64,000 bases of DNA. Origin: Aspergillus flavus. Its lineage: Eukaryota; Ascomycota; Eurotiomycetes; Eurotiales; Aspergillaceae. The DNA lies in the NCBI RefSeq assembly GCF_009017415.1, contig NC_092406.1, forward strand, positions 5,022,001 to 5,086,000. Reading direction: 5' to 3'. Made by a program: the position numbers and the translations under genes. The notes beneath the pieces were generated by a model. The model worked only from the letters and a program-made list of their open reading frames with translations. It ran no database searches and was not told the origin of the DNA. This document shows positions 22,937-33,484 of the stretch, piece by piece. Within the stretch, counting starts at the first letter, position 1, and each line of letters opens with the position of its first letter.

Positions 22937-25900
22937 ATGCCTCCTCCCCCTTTCCGGGACGCACCATCATCCGCTAAGAGCTCTCAGCGGTACACTCCAT
23001 TGCACGAATCGATCCCCGAAGAGCTCAACGATAAACAATACGGCTCGGATGCCGACTCTCTTCCCCTCTCCGACCCGTCTGATGGCGAGGATGACTCCGA
23101 GATTAGACTCCGTCGCGTTGACCGCAACGGAACCCGCAGTAATCAAGCAACCGCCTATGTTCCCGTCGTGCGAAAATCTGGCGATGTCGAAGCGTATTTC
23201 GATAGTATAGCCGAGGCAGAGCTGGAGTTGCTGTCGGCAAGTCGACAATATGACGGCGTGGATGACGACGACGATGATTCGGACGGATACGGTGTCGGGG
23301 TGAAAAGGGGACAGAGGCAGGGATTACTAAAACGGACACACGATGGTCGGACAGGTTGGCGGACGGTCTATTACTCAAAGTATTGGTGGCGTGCTCTGAT
23401 TGGGGTTGTGGTGGTCTTGGTCCTCCTGGTGTTGGTATTCCTGGGCCTTGCGAGGTCGAAACAGGTTGGGGACGAGCTGGATTATGTATGTTGTCGCCCT
23501 GCTGCTTATAGAACGATTGCATGGGGATATAGTGGAGCGTGCTGACGAGCCACAGTCAATGATTCCGGCTGAATCTTGGTTTCCTAGCCCGCGGGGCGGA
23601 GCCTTAAAGGAATGGGCAGCGGATTATCAAAAAGCGGCGCTGTTGGTTGGGAATATGACCCTCATCGAAAAGGTCAACATCACGACTGGGACCGGTTGGC
23701 AGATGGGACTCTGTGTGGGTAATACGGGTATGTTTTTGTATGTCCTTGTGTGCGCCAAACAATTACTTACACACACTTAGGGCCGGCCGAATCTGTCCAC
23801 TTCCCCTCCCTGTGCTTACAAGACGGCCCGATGGGAATACGATACGCGGATCACATTTCAGCCTTCCCACCTGGTTTGACTACGGGTGCCACCTGGAATC
23901 GCGACCTAATTCGGGAACGAGGGATTGCGATGGGGTTGGAGGCGCGTTTGAAGGGCGTCAATGTCCTTCTCGGGCCGTCAATGGGACCTCTCGGAATGAT
24001 GCCCGCAGGTGGAAGAAACTGGGAGGCTTTCGGTTCCGATCCCGTGCTGCAGGGAGTTGCTGCCGCAGAGACGATCAAGGGCATACAGAGTAATGGCGTC
24101 ATGGCTACCGCCAAACATTTCGTGATGAACGAGCAGGAACACTTTCGACAACCCTTTGAATGGGGGATTCCGACCGCGCTATCATCCAACGTCGGCGATC
24201 GTGCCTTGCATGAGGTGTTTGCATGGCCTTTTGCCGAGAGTATCCGCGCGGACGTAGCCAGTGTCATGTGCGCATACCAGATGGTGAACAACAGTCACGC
24301 CTGCGAAAACAGCAAACTCCTGAATGGGATTCTCAAAGACGAGCTGGGGTTCCAGGGATTTGTGCAGTCCGACTGGCTGGCTCAACGATCGGGGATCAAC
24401 AGCGCATTGGGTGGGCTGGACATGAGCATGCCAGGCGATGGTTTGCACTGGGCGGACGGAAAGTCCCTGTGGGGCAGCGAACTGACCCGTGCCGTGCTCA
24501 ACACGTCTATCCCCATGGAGCGACTGAACGACATGGTGACCCGTATCGTGGCGGCATGGTATCATCTCGGACAGGACCAATGGGAACGGCCACCGCCAGA
24601 CGGGGAGGGCGGTCCCAACTTTTCCTCTTGGACCGATGACCAAACCGGCTGGTGGCAACAAGCCAGTGTCGAGGCAGGCGATCAGGATGGCGGATGGGGT
24701 ATTGTTAACAAGTACGTGGATGCCGGCGCAGGGCACGGGGACATCGCGAGAAAAGTAGCAGCGGAAGGCATCGTCCTAGTGAAGAACAACAATAACACCC
24801 TACCGCTGTCTCGTAGCCCGCCGAGTCCTTATCGCATTGGGATCTATGGTGACGATGCTGGCCCGGCCTTAGGACCAAATGCGTGCCCCGATCGTGGATG
24901 CAGTCAGGGGACATTAGCGTCAGGCTGGGGTAGTGGGACTGTGGAATTTCCTTTCCTTGTGAGTCCTCTGGAGGCTTTGCAGGGTGCTTGGGAAACCGAA
25001 GTCGAGATAACCCCATATCTGCAGAATATGGTGATGCCCGTGAATGTTCAAGATAAAGACCTGTGTCTTGTGTTCGCCAACGCGAATTCCGGCGAGGGGT
25101 ATATTCATGCTGGGGGAATTCACGGTGATCGTAATGATCTATTCTTGCAGAAGGGAGGCGACACATTGATTCAAGCCGTGGCTAACAACTGTGCGGGACC
25201 GACAGTGGTGGTTGTTCACGCTGTCGGCCCGGTCGTCGTGGAGTCATGGATTGATCTCCCAGGCGTGGATGCGGTGCTCTTTGCCCATCTGCCCGGTCAA
25301 GAAAGCGGCAATGCACTCGTGGATGTCCTGTTTGGCGACGTTGACGCGAGCGGTCGACTGCCATATACGGTTGGAAAGAGCCTGGAGGACTACGGACCAG
25401 GGGCACAAGTGCTATATGAAAACAATGCCCCAGTGCCACAAGTTGACTTCTTGGACGCGCTGTACATTGACTACCGGTACTTCGACAAATTTAACATCAC
25501 GCCTCGATATGAGTTCGGCTTCGGTCTCTCCTACACCAGTTTCGAGCTGTCCAAGCTGTACATTAAGTCGATGCAATGGAAGTCCCGACTGCCCAAGTCG
25601 CGACCGCAAGACCAAGTCTCCCCGCCAGAGTATGATACTCGCCCACCCGTAAATGAAAATGTGCTTTTCCCGGAAGGGTTCCACGCGCTAAGCAAGTACG
25701 TCTACTCGTATCTGCCATCGCTGGATGGCGCAGCCGCAGCAAATTATACAGAATACCCCGACGGCTATGACTTGCCACGACAGCCGTCTGAAGCAGGAGG
25801 CGGCCTCGGTGGAAACCCGTCGCTATATGAAGAGATGGCTAAAGTGCAAGTGCAAGTGGCTAACACGGGTGCCCGCGCTGGTCAGACCGTGGTCCAGGCC

Positions 25901-26206
25901 TACGTGTCATTCCCATCGGACGTGGTAGAAGAGGGCGACTTAGTAGAGGTGCCGGTAGACGAAAAGGGGGAGACTGTGACCTTTGTGCCAAGTAAAGAAC
26001 AGGTCGAATTCCCAGACCGGGTTCTCCGCAATTTCACCAAGATTGCTTTGGAACCGGGCGAAAAGAAGACAGTTGAAATGACTCTAAGCCGCAAGGATCT
26101 CAGTTACTGGAGTGCTCGCCAACAGAATTGGGTCATGCCGGACGGCGACTTTCAGATCTGGGTCGGGCAGAGTTCGCGGGATCTGCCCTTGCACGGCAAG
26201 TACTGA
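22937..26206 (+). CDS. bglE: GH3 beta-glucosidase, type II membrane-anchored (bglE type)
   Basis: Three exons, 22937-23485, 23556-23727 and 23781-26206, give 1048 residues. The N-terminal part of about 150 residues is cytoplasmic, acidic and low in complexity (a run of Asp around residue 115). One transmembrane helix follows (ALIGVVVVLVLLVLVFLGLA). The extracellular GH3 catalytic domain includes LCLQDGPMGIRY and ATAKHFVMNEQEHFRQP. Its nucleophile Asp sits in GFQGFVQSDW near residue 437. The C-terminal GH3 domain is also present, with IVLVKNNNNTLPLS and GQESGNALVDVLFGDVDASG, and a fibronectin-III-like end lies near LEPGEKKTVEMTLSRKDLSYW. This layout, length and type II anchor match Aspergillus beta-glucosidase E. 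It hydrolyses terminal beta-glucosides from oligosaccharides at the cell surface. Confidence 0.93.
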
Positions 26207-26788
26207 AACTGATGCCCATTCTGATTACCCTTTACAGTAAGCGACATACCTTGTAATTAACTTTACTTTTTTTTTAACTGCACATAGAATCTAGATATAT
26301 ATAGAGCAAGCTGCACAGCCATGAAACATAACATCATCGGCAATGGGAGTGCCACCCGATCCCTCCGCGAGAACCCTTCTTCCTTGGCTCTCAGCCACAC
26401 GCTAGTAGCACCAGGAAACGGTCAAGACCCTGAGTCGCGGCCAGTGATATTCCGGCGGAAATTACCCACAGGGCCAGCCGATATCCTTCAGACCTGCCGA
26501 TCGGGCCGATCATTGCTGTTAACCGCAGTTTCCGGACGGCAAATTCCTGTCCGATGTGGGGATTGTCTCACATAGATGCCTGGCCACATGCGAAAAATCG
26601 TTCACTATCGATGAACCGGGCACAACACTAGCGAGGTCACCATGATAACGAGTGACCGAAATTTCTAGAGCAGAAGTCCCGTATAAATAAATCCCTGCCA
26701 CCCCTTCCTCCTAGCCGTATCACCTCCAAAACCTATAACATCTTTTTATAAACCCGGATATAAACAAAAATAATACCACTCGATCACA
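26207..26788. other. intergenic region / promoter of the wall-protein gene
   Basis: No gene is seen. The last 110 bp hold a good TATA box and a CT-rich leader. Confidence 0.5.
26682..26689 (+). promoter_or_regulatory. TATA box of the PhiA-like gene
   Basis: TATAAATA lies 107 bp upstream of the ATG, which fits a highly expressed wall-protein gene. Confidence 0.6.
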
Positions 26789-27445
26789 ATGAAGTTCCTT
26801 GCCATTTCCTCCCTCGTTGCAGCAGTCTCTGCTCTTCCCTCTGTGCCTGCCCCTAAGGCTCAGAATGACCCGAACGCCTTCGGTGTCGTCGCCGCTCGTT
26901 CCGCCTCTCCCATCCACTTCCTTACCCTGAACGCCGCCAACTCCCACTTCTACCTCGGCGGAAAGGCCGCCACCTACTGCCCCGAGAACATCGAGAAGCT
27001 GGGCGCCTGCCCCCCGGGCAAGGAGACCGCTCTCCTCGGCGACAAGTACCTTGTAGGTGTTCCTCTTCACCCCGTATCAGCAAACAATGGCTAACTCAAA
27101 ATCCAGGACGTCGCCGTCCCCGGTGGCCAGAGCATCTACGTCGACCCCCAGGGCGCCCTCTCCTTCACCACTCCTCACTCCGGCTACACTCCCCCCGGCT
27201 CCTCGACTGAGGGCTTCGCCTACAAGCCCGGCAAGAACGGCACCCTCGGCAGCTGGACCTACAAGAACGGCTTCATGGCCTGCCCCACCACCAACAGCAC
27301 CATCGTGCCCGGTAACCCCAAGTGGCAGGTGTTTGCTGCCTCCAACAATGCCACCGTGCCCACCGGCAACGTCAGAGACTGCCTTGGATTCTCGGCTGTT
27401 GCTGCCCCATACACTGGACCCGCTGCTGCCTGGGAGTACATCTAA
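26789..27445 (+). CDS. Secreted cell-wall protein, PhiA / Asp f 34-like
   Basis: Two exons, 26789-27052 and 27107-27445, give 200 residues. A signal peptide (MKFLAISSLVAAVSALP) is followed by a propeptide-like segment and then NAFGVVAARSASPIHFLTLN. That block is the hallmark of the PhiA / Asp f 34 family of Aspergillus wall proteins. The C-terminal part holds GFMACPTTNSTIVPGNPKW and RDCLGFSAVAA, with paired Cys likely forming disulfides. PhiA itself is needed for phialide and conidium development in A. nidulans; whether this paralogue shares that role is unknown. Codon use is strongly C-biased, as in highly expressed Aspergillus genes. No GPI signal is visible. Confidence 0.85.
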
Positions 27446-27700
27446 GTTTCTCGTCTAATCTATCCAAAGACCTAGATGGACAGAAGAACAAGATTACTCG
27501 GTTGGTATATATGATCCCAGATCAAGATGCACAGTGGGATATCGACGTGAACCATGTGAAATAACGTAATGGAGTCGAGGATTATGTATTATACGCATAT
27601 TCTGTGAATATGAATCTGATTAATATCTAATGCACATTATCAATATATCAAACCCACATTCCACCCATTACTATATAAATGCATTAGTAAATCCAATCCA

Positions 27701-29504
27701 TTAATCAGCATAATGCCCAACATGTTCCTCCACCTCCTGGTGTCTGGTATGCTGTCCCCGAAACCTCCTTTTCCCCCTCACCACCCAATCTACCGCAATA
27801 ATACACCCGACAACGGCATACACCACACAAACGTAGTTCATATCTAGTCTCGTTAGCACATTCCACAACCCCCAAAAACAATAACCCAACCCAAACCCAA
27901 AGAGCCAACCAAAAGACAAAAGAAAAGGAAACTCACTCCCAGTCGTAACCGGATAAACACTCGGAAACGAATAAACGACCAAACAAAACACCGTCCAACC
28001 CAGAACAACCCAATTACAAACCCAACCGACCCTCCCCAACCAAAACGGTCCATGGGAAATATTCCCCCTCCCCTTATACAACAAAGCAATAACAGGAACA
28101 ACATAACTCGAATAAAGCAAGACAATACACGCCGAGACCATGCTATTGAAAGCCGTCGAAGAACCCAGATACAACAGACCCAGTAACCCGACGATGAAGC
28201 AGCTGACGCTGTGCGCGTTAAAGGGCACGTCGAGGGTTGGGTGAATCTTCGCCAAGAAGGGAGAGAAAGGAAGGCCGCGGTCTCGGGCAAAGGACCAGCA
28301 GAGACGGGATTGCCATGTGTGGCAGGCGATTAGGCACCCGATTCCTGTGACTAGGATGAGGGATTCGAGGGCTATGGCGCCTGCTTTGTTCTGCAGGGCT
28401 TGGTGGAAGAGGGCGAGGATGGGGACGCCGGTGGGGGTGGAGAGGATTGGGTCTAGGTTGGTGACGCTGAAGAACATGGCTATGCAGTAGAACCAGGAGG
28501 TGGTGAAGCCGATCGCGACGGTGGCGAGGATGGCGATTGGGATGGAGCGTTCGGGGCGGGAGACTTCTTCGGCGAGGTGGGTGGCTGAGTCGAGGCAGGC
28601 GAAGACCCAGTTTGGGTTGATGAGGCCGACGAGGAAGGCGAGGCCGTCGGAGGGCCAGCCGGTTGAGTTGACGAAGTTGGCGAAGACGAATTTGGCGTTG
28701 GCGTGGGAGGGGGCTGTGGCGGGGACGGTGATGAGGATCACGGCGAAGGAGATGAGTGAGATGTAGAGGGTTGCGGTGGCGACTGTGGGGAGGGCTTTGC
28801 CGATGCAGTTGAAGAGGAAGGTGAAGAGGTTGATTACTTCGTAGGCGACTACGGAGTGCCAGGGCTTGGGGACGCTGTGGGTTTTCTGGTTAGATGGGTG
28901 TTTGGCGAGGTTTTGCTGGTGTGAAGACGTACAAGTCTGGATGGGATAGCTGCCACATGCCGACGCCGGCGGAGCCTAGGCTTAGGGCTACACTGGCGCA
29001 GGTGAAGATGGCGCCGGCCCAGGCGAGCCATCCTGTGAGGTACGAGGCGAATGCGGCGTATCTTTTGGGGGAGAGCTCGCTGGCCCAGAAGTATTGTCCG
29101 CCGGCGTTGGGCATGGCCGAGGCCAGCTCGGACAGCGTGACGCCGACGCAGGTCGAGACGAAGGCGATCCAGGGAATTCCGTAGATGGTCAGTACTGTTC
29201 CACCGGACTTGATACCGGTGATCAGCGAGGCGGAGATACCGAACCACGAGTTAGCCAGCGAGAAGGCCACACCCAGTAACGATATCACGGAGAAATTCCG
29301 CTGCATGTCCTGTGTGTAGCCCATCTCTGCCAGCCTTCTCACGTCCCCGTCCAGATTGCCTGCTGGGCCGTCGCCATCGGTGGCCGTGGTGACGACCTTG
29401 TCTGTTTTCGACGTTCGCATGGCGAATTCCGTAGGGCTGTGGTGCACGGGCTGCAGCAACGTGTAGCTGCGCGGGCGAGGGGAAAATAGCGTTTTTAAGA
29501 ACAT
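27701..29504 (-). CDS. Amino acid/GABA/choline-type permease (APC family)
   Basis: Three exons, 29504 (or 29420)-28933, 28874-27937 and 27843-27701, give 550 residues from the first ATG or 522 from the second. The shorter start is closer to family length, and the extra 28 residues are Arg/Pro-rich. The acidic N-terminus with LAEMGYTQDMQRNFSVISLL is typical of fungal GABA/choline permeases of the APC superfamily. It is followed by about 12 hydrophobic segments, including GIPWIAFVSTCVGVTLSELA, NAGGQYFWASELSPKRY, WVFACLDSATHLAEEV and the late WQSRLCWSFARDRGLPFS. The C-terminus ends in a charged tail after MNYVCVVYAVVG. It probably imports an amino acid, GABA or a related amine across the plasma membrane. 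Substrate is not predictable. Confidence 0.92.
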
Positions 29505-30877
29505 TTGCAGTTACGATGGACAAAAGTACAGTTGCATTGGGGAGTGGCGCAAGGGGCTCAATCGGTTGCGATCAATTGGTGATCGATTCAGGCCGCTGGT
29601 TGTACAAAATTGATGCAAGCTGCTGGTTGGGGCAGGAAAGTAAGGGGCGATTGAATGTTTTTGTGGGCACGCGACAGCTCGACGAAGTAAACAATAACGC
29701 GAGAGAAAGACAAGAAATTAATTGAAATAAGGACAGACTAGCTGTGCCCCAATGCAGTCAGTAAGAGGCCTAAGTCGACAATTATAAAACCATGTCAAAC
29801 ACGGTGATATGCTCCAGCTATTGAAAGAGTGCGATCGGAGCAAGAAATGAATAAGGAAAGGAACGGCGTATAAACCAAAGTAAATAGGTTATTCCCTGCA
29901 GTGACGCTAGAGTCAAGATTTGGGTTCTTAAGGTTTCTTATGGAGGGTCGCACTGGTTAAGGCCGTGGTTGAATCAGTCAATGAGACGATGGGATCTTTC
30001 CATTGGATAGTGCAACCGTGGCAGGAGATTAGTCTCCTGTGTGATGTCGATGGCTGTTCCTCGTATCTTCCCATAGGATCCTTCTTGTTATCGGCAGGGA
30101 TAAAACACGACCGGCGTCTCTTGGCCTTGGACGGCGCCCCTCATGCACGTGTGGAGATCTCGAATTCGCTTCTGAAAAGAACAGCTGAACGATCAGAAAG
30201 AAATACTACAATGTCTGGAACAAATGGTTCTGCAGTTGAGATTAGAATGTTTGAGTCTCGCCAGTCCCTTACTCGGCATCTGGGGATATTTATGAGGGCC
30301 AACACCCCCACGTGAGCGATAAGCCTGCAACCCAACCAGATGCAGGCGAACGCCCAAATAGCTTTCTGTATTCAGGAAGTAATCGTTACACCCACATCAA
30401 TTGACGGAGGACCTCTAGTGATCCCTTTCAGAGCCATGTTTGATCGGCAGCCTACGGGAGCAGAAGGCGACATAGTTATCGATCACCAGGGCTTTCGGGA
30501 CATCACGCGTTTATGTTTAAGAACCTTGGTATTTTTGTCATTTTGGCGAACCAATCGTGCATATTTCTATTTCTTCTAATGCGCTCTGCGTTTCATACTG
30601 GGAATTTCTTTGATTTGAAAATTCAATGCACTATGCGCTAAGTGCTTTTACCTTCGAACTAATTAAAAAGACAATCGTAAGGAACCCTTGATTAATTGAC
30701 GGTCATATATATCCTAGGGCACCCCTACAGTCCCATGACAGTTTCAAGCCTAAGGTAACACCATATCATCCCTGACTAGGGTAACTCCTTAACGAGATCC
30801 ACACTATTCGGTTGGAAAATATCTGAACATGCCCAGTACTTTTGAGAAAACTTCACTGTACCACCCTTGACAAGACA
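29505..30877. other. intergenic region, no supported gene
   Basis: About 1.4 kb. An open frame at 29965-30315 (plus) has no domain, no good start context and no splice partner. Nothing else is seen. Confidence 0.5.
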
Positions 30878-31417
30878 ATGACATCTCCAGATTGTCACCC
30901 AAACATCGCAGTCGGAGACCACAAAGGGTATATGGAATGTGCCCTTGAAAAAGCCCGTCTGTCCCCTCCCTCACCTACAAAGTTCTGCGTGGGGGCAGTG
31001 CTAGTCGATGCTGATCGAAACGAAATTCTATCCACCGGCTATTCAATGGAACTTCCGGGAGATAGACCCGGAGATCCAGGAAACACACATGCAGAGCAAT
31101 GCTGCTTCATCAAGGTGGCTGACCAGCACAATGTGCCAGAAGCGGAGCTGGTTGAAGTATTACCAAGGAATACAGTTCTTTATACTACCATGGAACCATG
31201 CAGCAGGCGGTTGAGTGGCAATAGAACTTGCGTGCAAAGGATATTGGGACTGGCCAGCTCACTCAAGGTCGTGTATGTGGGAATCACAGAGCCGGAGACC
31301 TTTATCGCTGATAACACTGGTAGAAAGATACTGGAAGATGCGGGCGTCCAGGTTATATGCGCGGAGGGAATGGAAGACCGTATTTTAGAAGTCTCTACAG
31401 CGGGGCACAATAAGTGA
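30878..31417 (+). CDS. CMP/dCMP-type zinc deaminase (RibD-N/DRAP deaminase-like)
   Basis: Intronless, 179 residues from the ATG at 30878. The cytidine-deaminase fold motifs are complete: the Zn-binding and proton-shuttle motif THAEQCC (H and E), and TTMEPCSRRLSGNRTC with the two Zn-ligand Cys of the PCxxR..C form. Before them is FCVGAVLVDADRNEILSTGY, and after them KVVYVGITEP. The PCSxRxSGNxxC signature and GITEP.TF block resemble fungal Rib2/Pcd1-type pyrimidine deaminases of riboflavin synthesis and related stand-alone deaminases rather than cytosine or tRNA adenosine deaminases. The pathway remains open, as no riboflavin gene is nearby. Confidence 0.88.
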   Translation: MTSPDCHPNIAVGDHKGYMECALEKARLSPPSPTKFCVGAVLVDADRNEILSTGYSMELPGDRPGDPGNTHAEQCCFIKVADQHNVPEAELVEVLPRNTVLYTTMEPCSRRLSGNRTCVQRILGLASSLKVVYVGITEPETFIADNTGRKILEDAGVQVICAEGMEDRILEVSTAGHNK

Positions 31418-32272
31418 GCCAACACCTGAGGGCAGACAAGCCTTTACAACGACTTGAATACAATTCAATTTCAGATCAAGTATAACTTACAATTCCCTAT
31501 GCGTAAGAATCTAGATGACTATAATCATAGTATTAGCGAGCTTAGTTGATAACTCTAGGGATTTAGTAATTGGCCAAGTATAAGGTACTGTTTTCGCGGC
31601 AAAGCCAATCGCCAATTTAAGTGAGATGAACGGGATAAAATAGAGCTAAAATGTAGAATTAATCTTGTTTAAGTCGAAAGCCTACGAGTCAGTCGGTTTA
31701 TCTTTCTATCTATATCCTACAGACATATTATTGTTGATACCATTCTTCGGATAAAGGAAATGCATAAATCAAGCTCGAAGGTGACCAATATCCGGGAATA
31801 ACCTCTATAATCAGTGTGAACGATTCCAAAGTTGTAGAAGTGTGAACTGTGTCTACAAATGAATCTATTTTTCCTTTTTAATAGTGCATGATTGTCTCTA
31901 CTGATAGTCAACCATATAAGATGTCTTAAAATTCTATGCTGGTGGGGACGTGAGCCGAGGCGTTGAGCGCAACACGAATATCTACGATTACCCCACCAGG
32001 TACCACCAGGTGGGCGCTTAGGATTTTCGCGACTGTACATTGCTCCGCCATGCTAAACATTGACTCTTCCTCTCCTGTGTCCACTGGCATCTCTAGAACT
32101 ATTTTTTTTTATTTTTATTTTTTTTCCTAAACATATCACATAGCCTGTATTTGTTCAGCACAAGTGAGCCCATCGACCCTTAGAAAAACCCCTCGTTTGG
32201 CTCTTGTCGGCACTATAAAGCGTATCAAATCTGACGAGCTCAGGTGAAAATCATAGTCAGGACATCAGGGTC
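31418..32272. other. intergenic region with A/T-rich tract
   Basis: A poly-T/A tract lies at about 32102-32127. No gene is seen. Confidence 0.5.
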
Positions 32273-33484
32273 ATGGGAGATACTGGGACCTATGTCCCGA
32301 ATTTTGATGCGGAGAATACAGTTGACCCCAGCGTTGTTGCCAGTGAGCATCATTATTAGCGTCGAGCATGTCCCATACTGACGATAGACAAGACTTACCT
32401 AAAGGATGTCGTGTTGTATCCACAGAGAGTCATGGAATCAGCTTTTGGGGCCACACTGGCCGCATAAATGTCGAATTAGAGGACGGAACTCCGTTCTCAT
32501 TCTTCATGAAGGTTGTGTCTAACGAACGCGGCAAGAACATGGTTCATGGGGAATACGAGTCAATGAAGGCGATACATACTCTTCTGCCGGACTTCGCACC
32601 AAAGCCAATCGCATGGGGAACTTACCAGGACGTTCCAGACATGCATTATCTTCTATGTGACTATCGAGAGATGACAGATGACATGCCAGATCCACATAAA
32701 TTTGCTGCGCGCCTTGCGACTCTGCATGAAAGCAGTAAGTCGCCGACGGGAAAGTTTGGCTTCCACATGACTACATACAGCGGCAATCTACCTCAGATGA
32801 CCGAGTGGGAAGACAGCTGGGAGACTTTCTTCGCAAAAAGTTTGAAGAAAGCCCTTGATCTGGAGATAAAGGCAAAAGGACCAGACCCAGAACTAGATCA
32901 TCTGCTCCCGCTCCTCTTTGACAAAGTTATACCTCATCTGCTGCGTCCGCTTGAGTCAGATGGCCGGTCTGTAAAGCCCTCGCTTGTTCACGGAGATTTG
33001 TGGTATGCAAACTCAGGGATTGACGTGGAGACGGGCGACTCTCTTGTGTTTGATGCCTGCTCCTTCTACGCGCATAATGAATGTATGTTCTATCGTTTAG
33101 CTCTTAGACTAACAGTGTTCTTGCTAACATCTCGGGCTACATATAGATGAGTTTGGCCAGTGGCGGCCTATCTGTAACCGATTTGGCGACGAATACCTGG
33201 CAGCGTATCACTCATATGTCCAGGTATCGGCACCTGAAGAAGATTATGATGGCCGGCTGGATCTTTACAAGTTGTGAGCATGCCCACGAACCTGTAACAA
33301 ATGATCATTAAGGACTGACTCTTTGATAGGAGATTCAACACTCATGTCTCTGCCCTATTTACAGAGAATAACACACTTAGAGAGCAGTAAGAGTTCATTT
33401 TAATTCTAGAGGACACTCTTTGTACTAACAAAAGCCGCTAGGATGCTCAACGATATAAAGGACCTTGTCCAGAGATATGGTTAA
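32273..33484 (+). CDS. Fructosamine/ketosamine-3-kinase-like protein
   Basis: Five exons, 32273-32342, 32393-33082, 33147-33273, 33330-33386 and 33442-33484, join in phase to 328 residues. The protein has a small kinase-like fold: a nucleotide-binding N-lobe (FSFFMKVVSNERGKNMVHGE, with the Lys and Glu pair), LAARLATLHESS, the catalytic loop LVHGDLWYANSGI (HGD..N), and a DFG-like FDACSFYAHNEYEFG. Fructosamine-3-kinases phosphorylate Amadori products on proteins, triggering deglycation. Fungal relatives are common and mostly uncharacterised. Asp in the DFG position is retained. Its stop codon overlaps the stop codon of the convergent HET gene. Confidence 0.88.

Noticed and set aside
29965..30315. 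117-codon plus-strand frame
   Set aside because: No domain, no hydrophobic or repeated pattern, no splice extension; probably chance.
32102..32127. Poly-T/A tract as a possible retroelement tail
   Set aside because: No coding region or target duplication beside it; ordinary low-complexity DNA.
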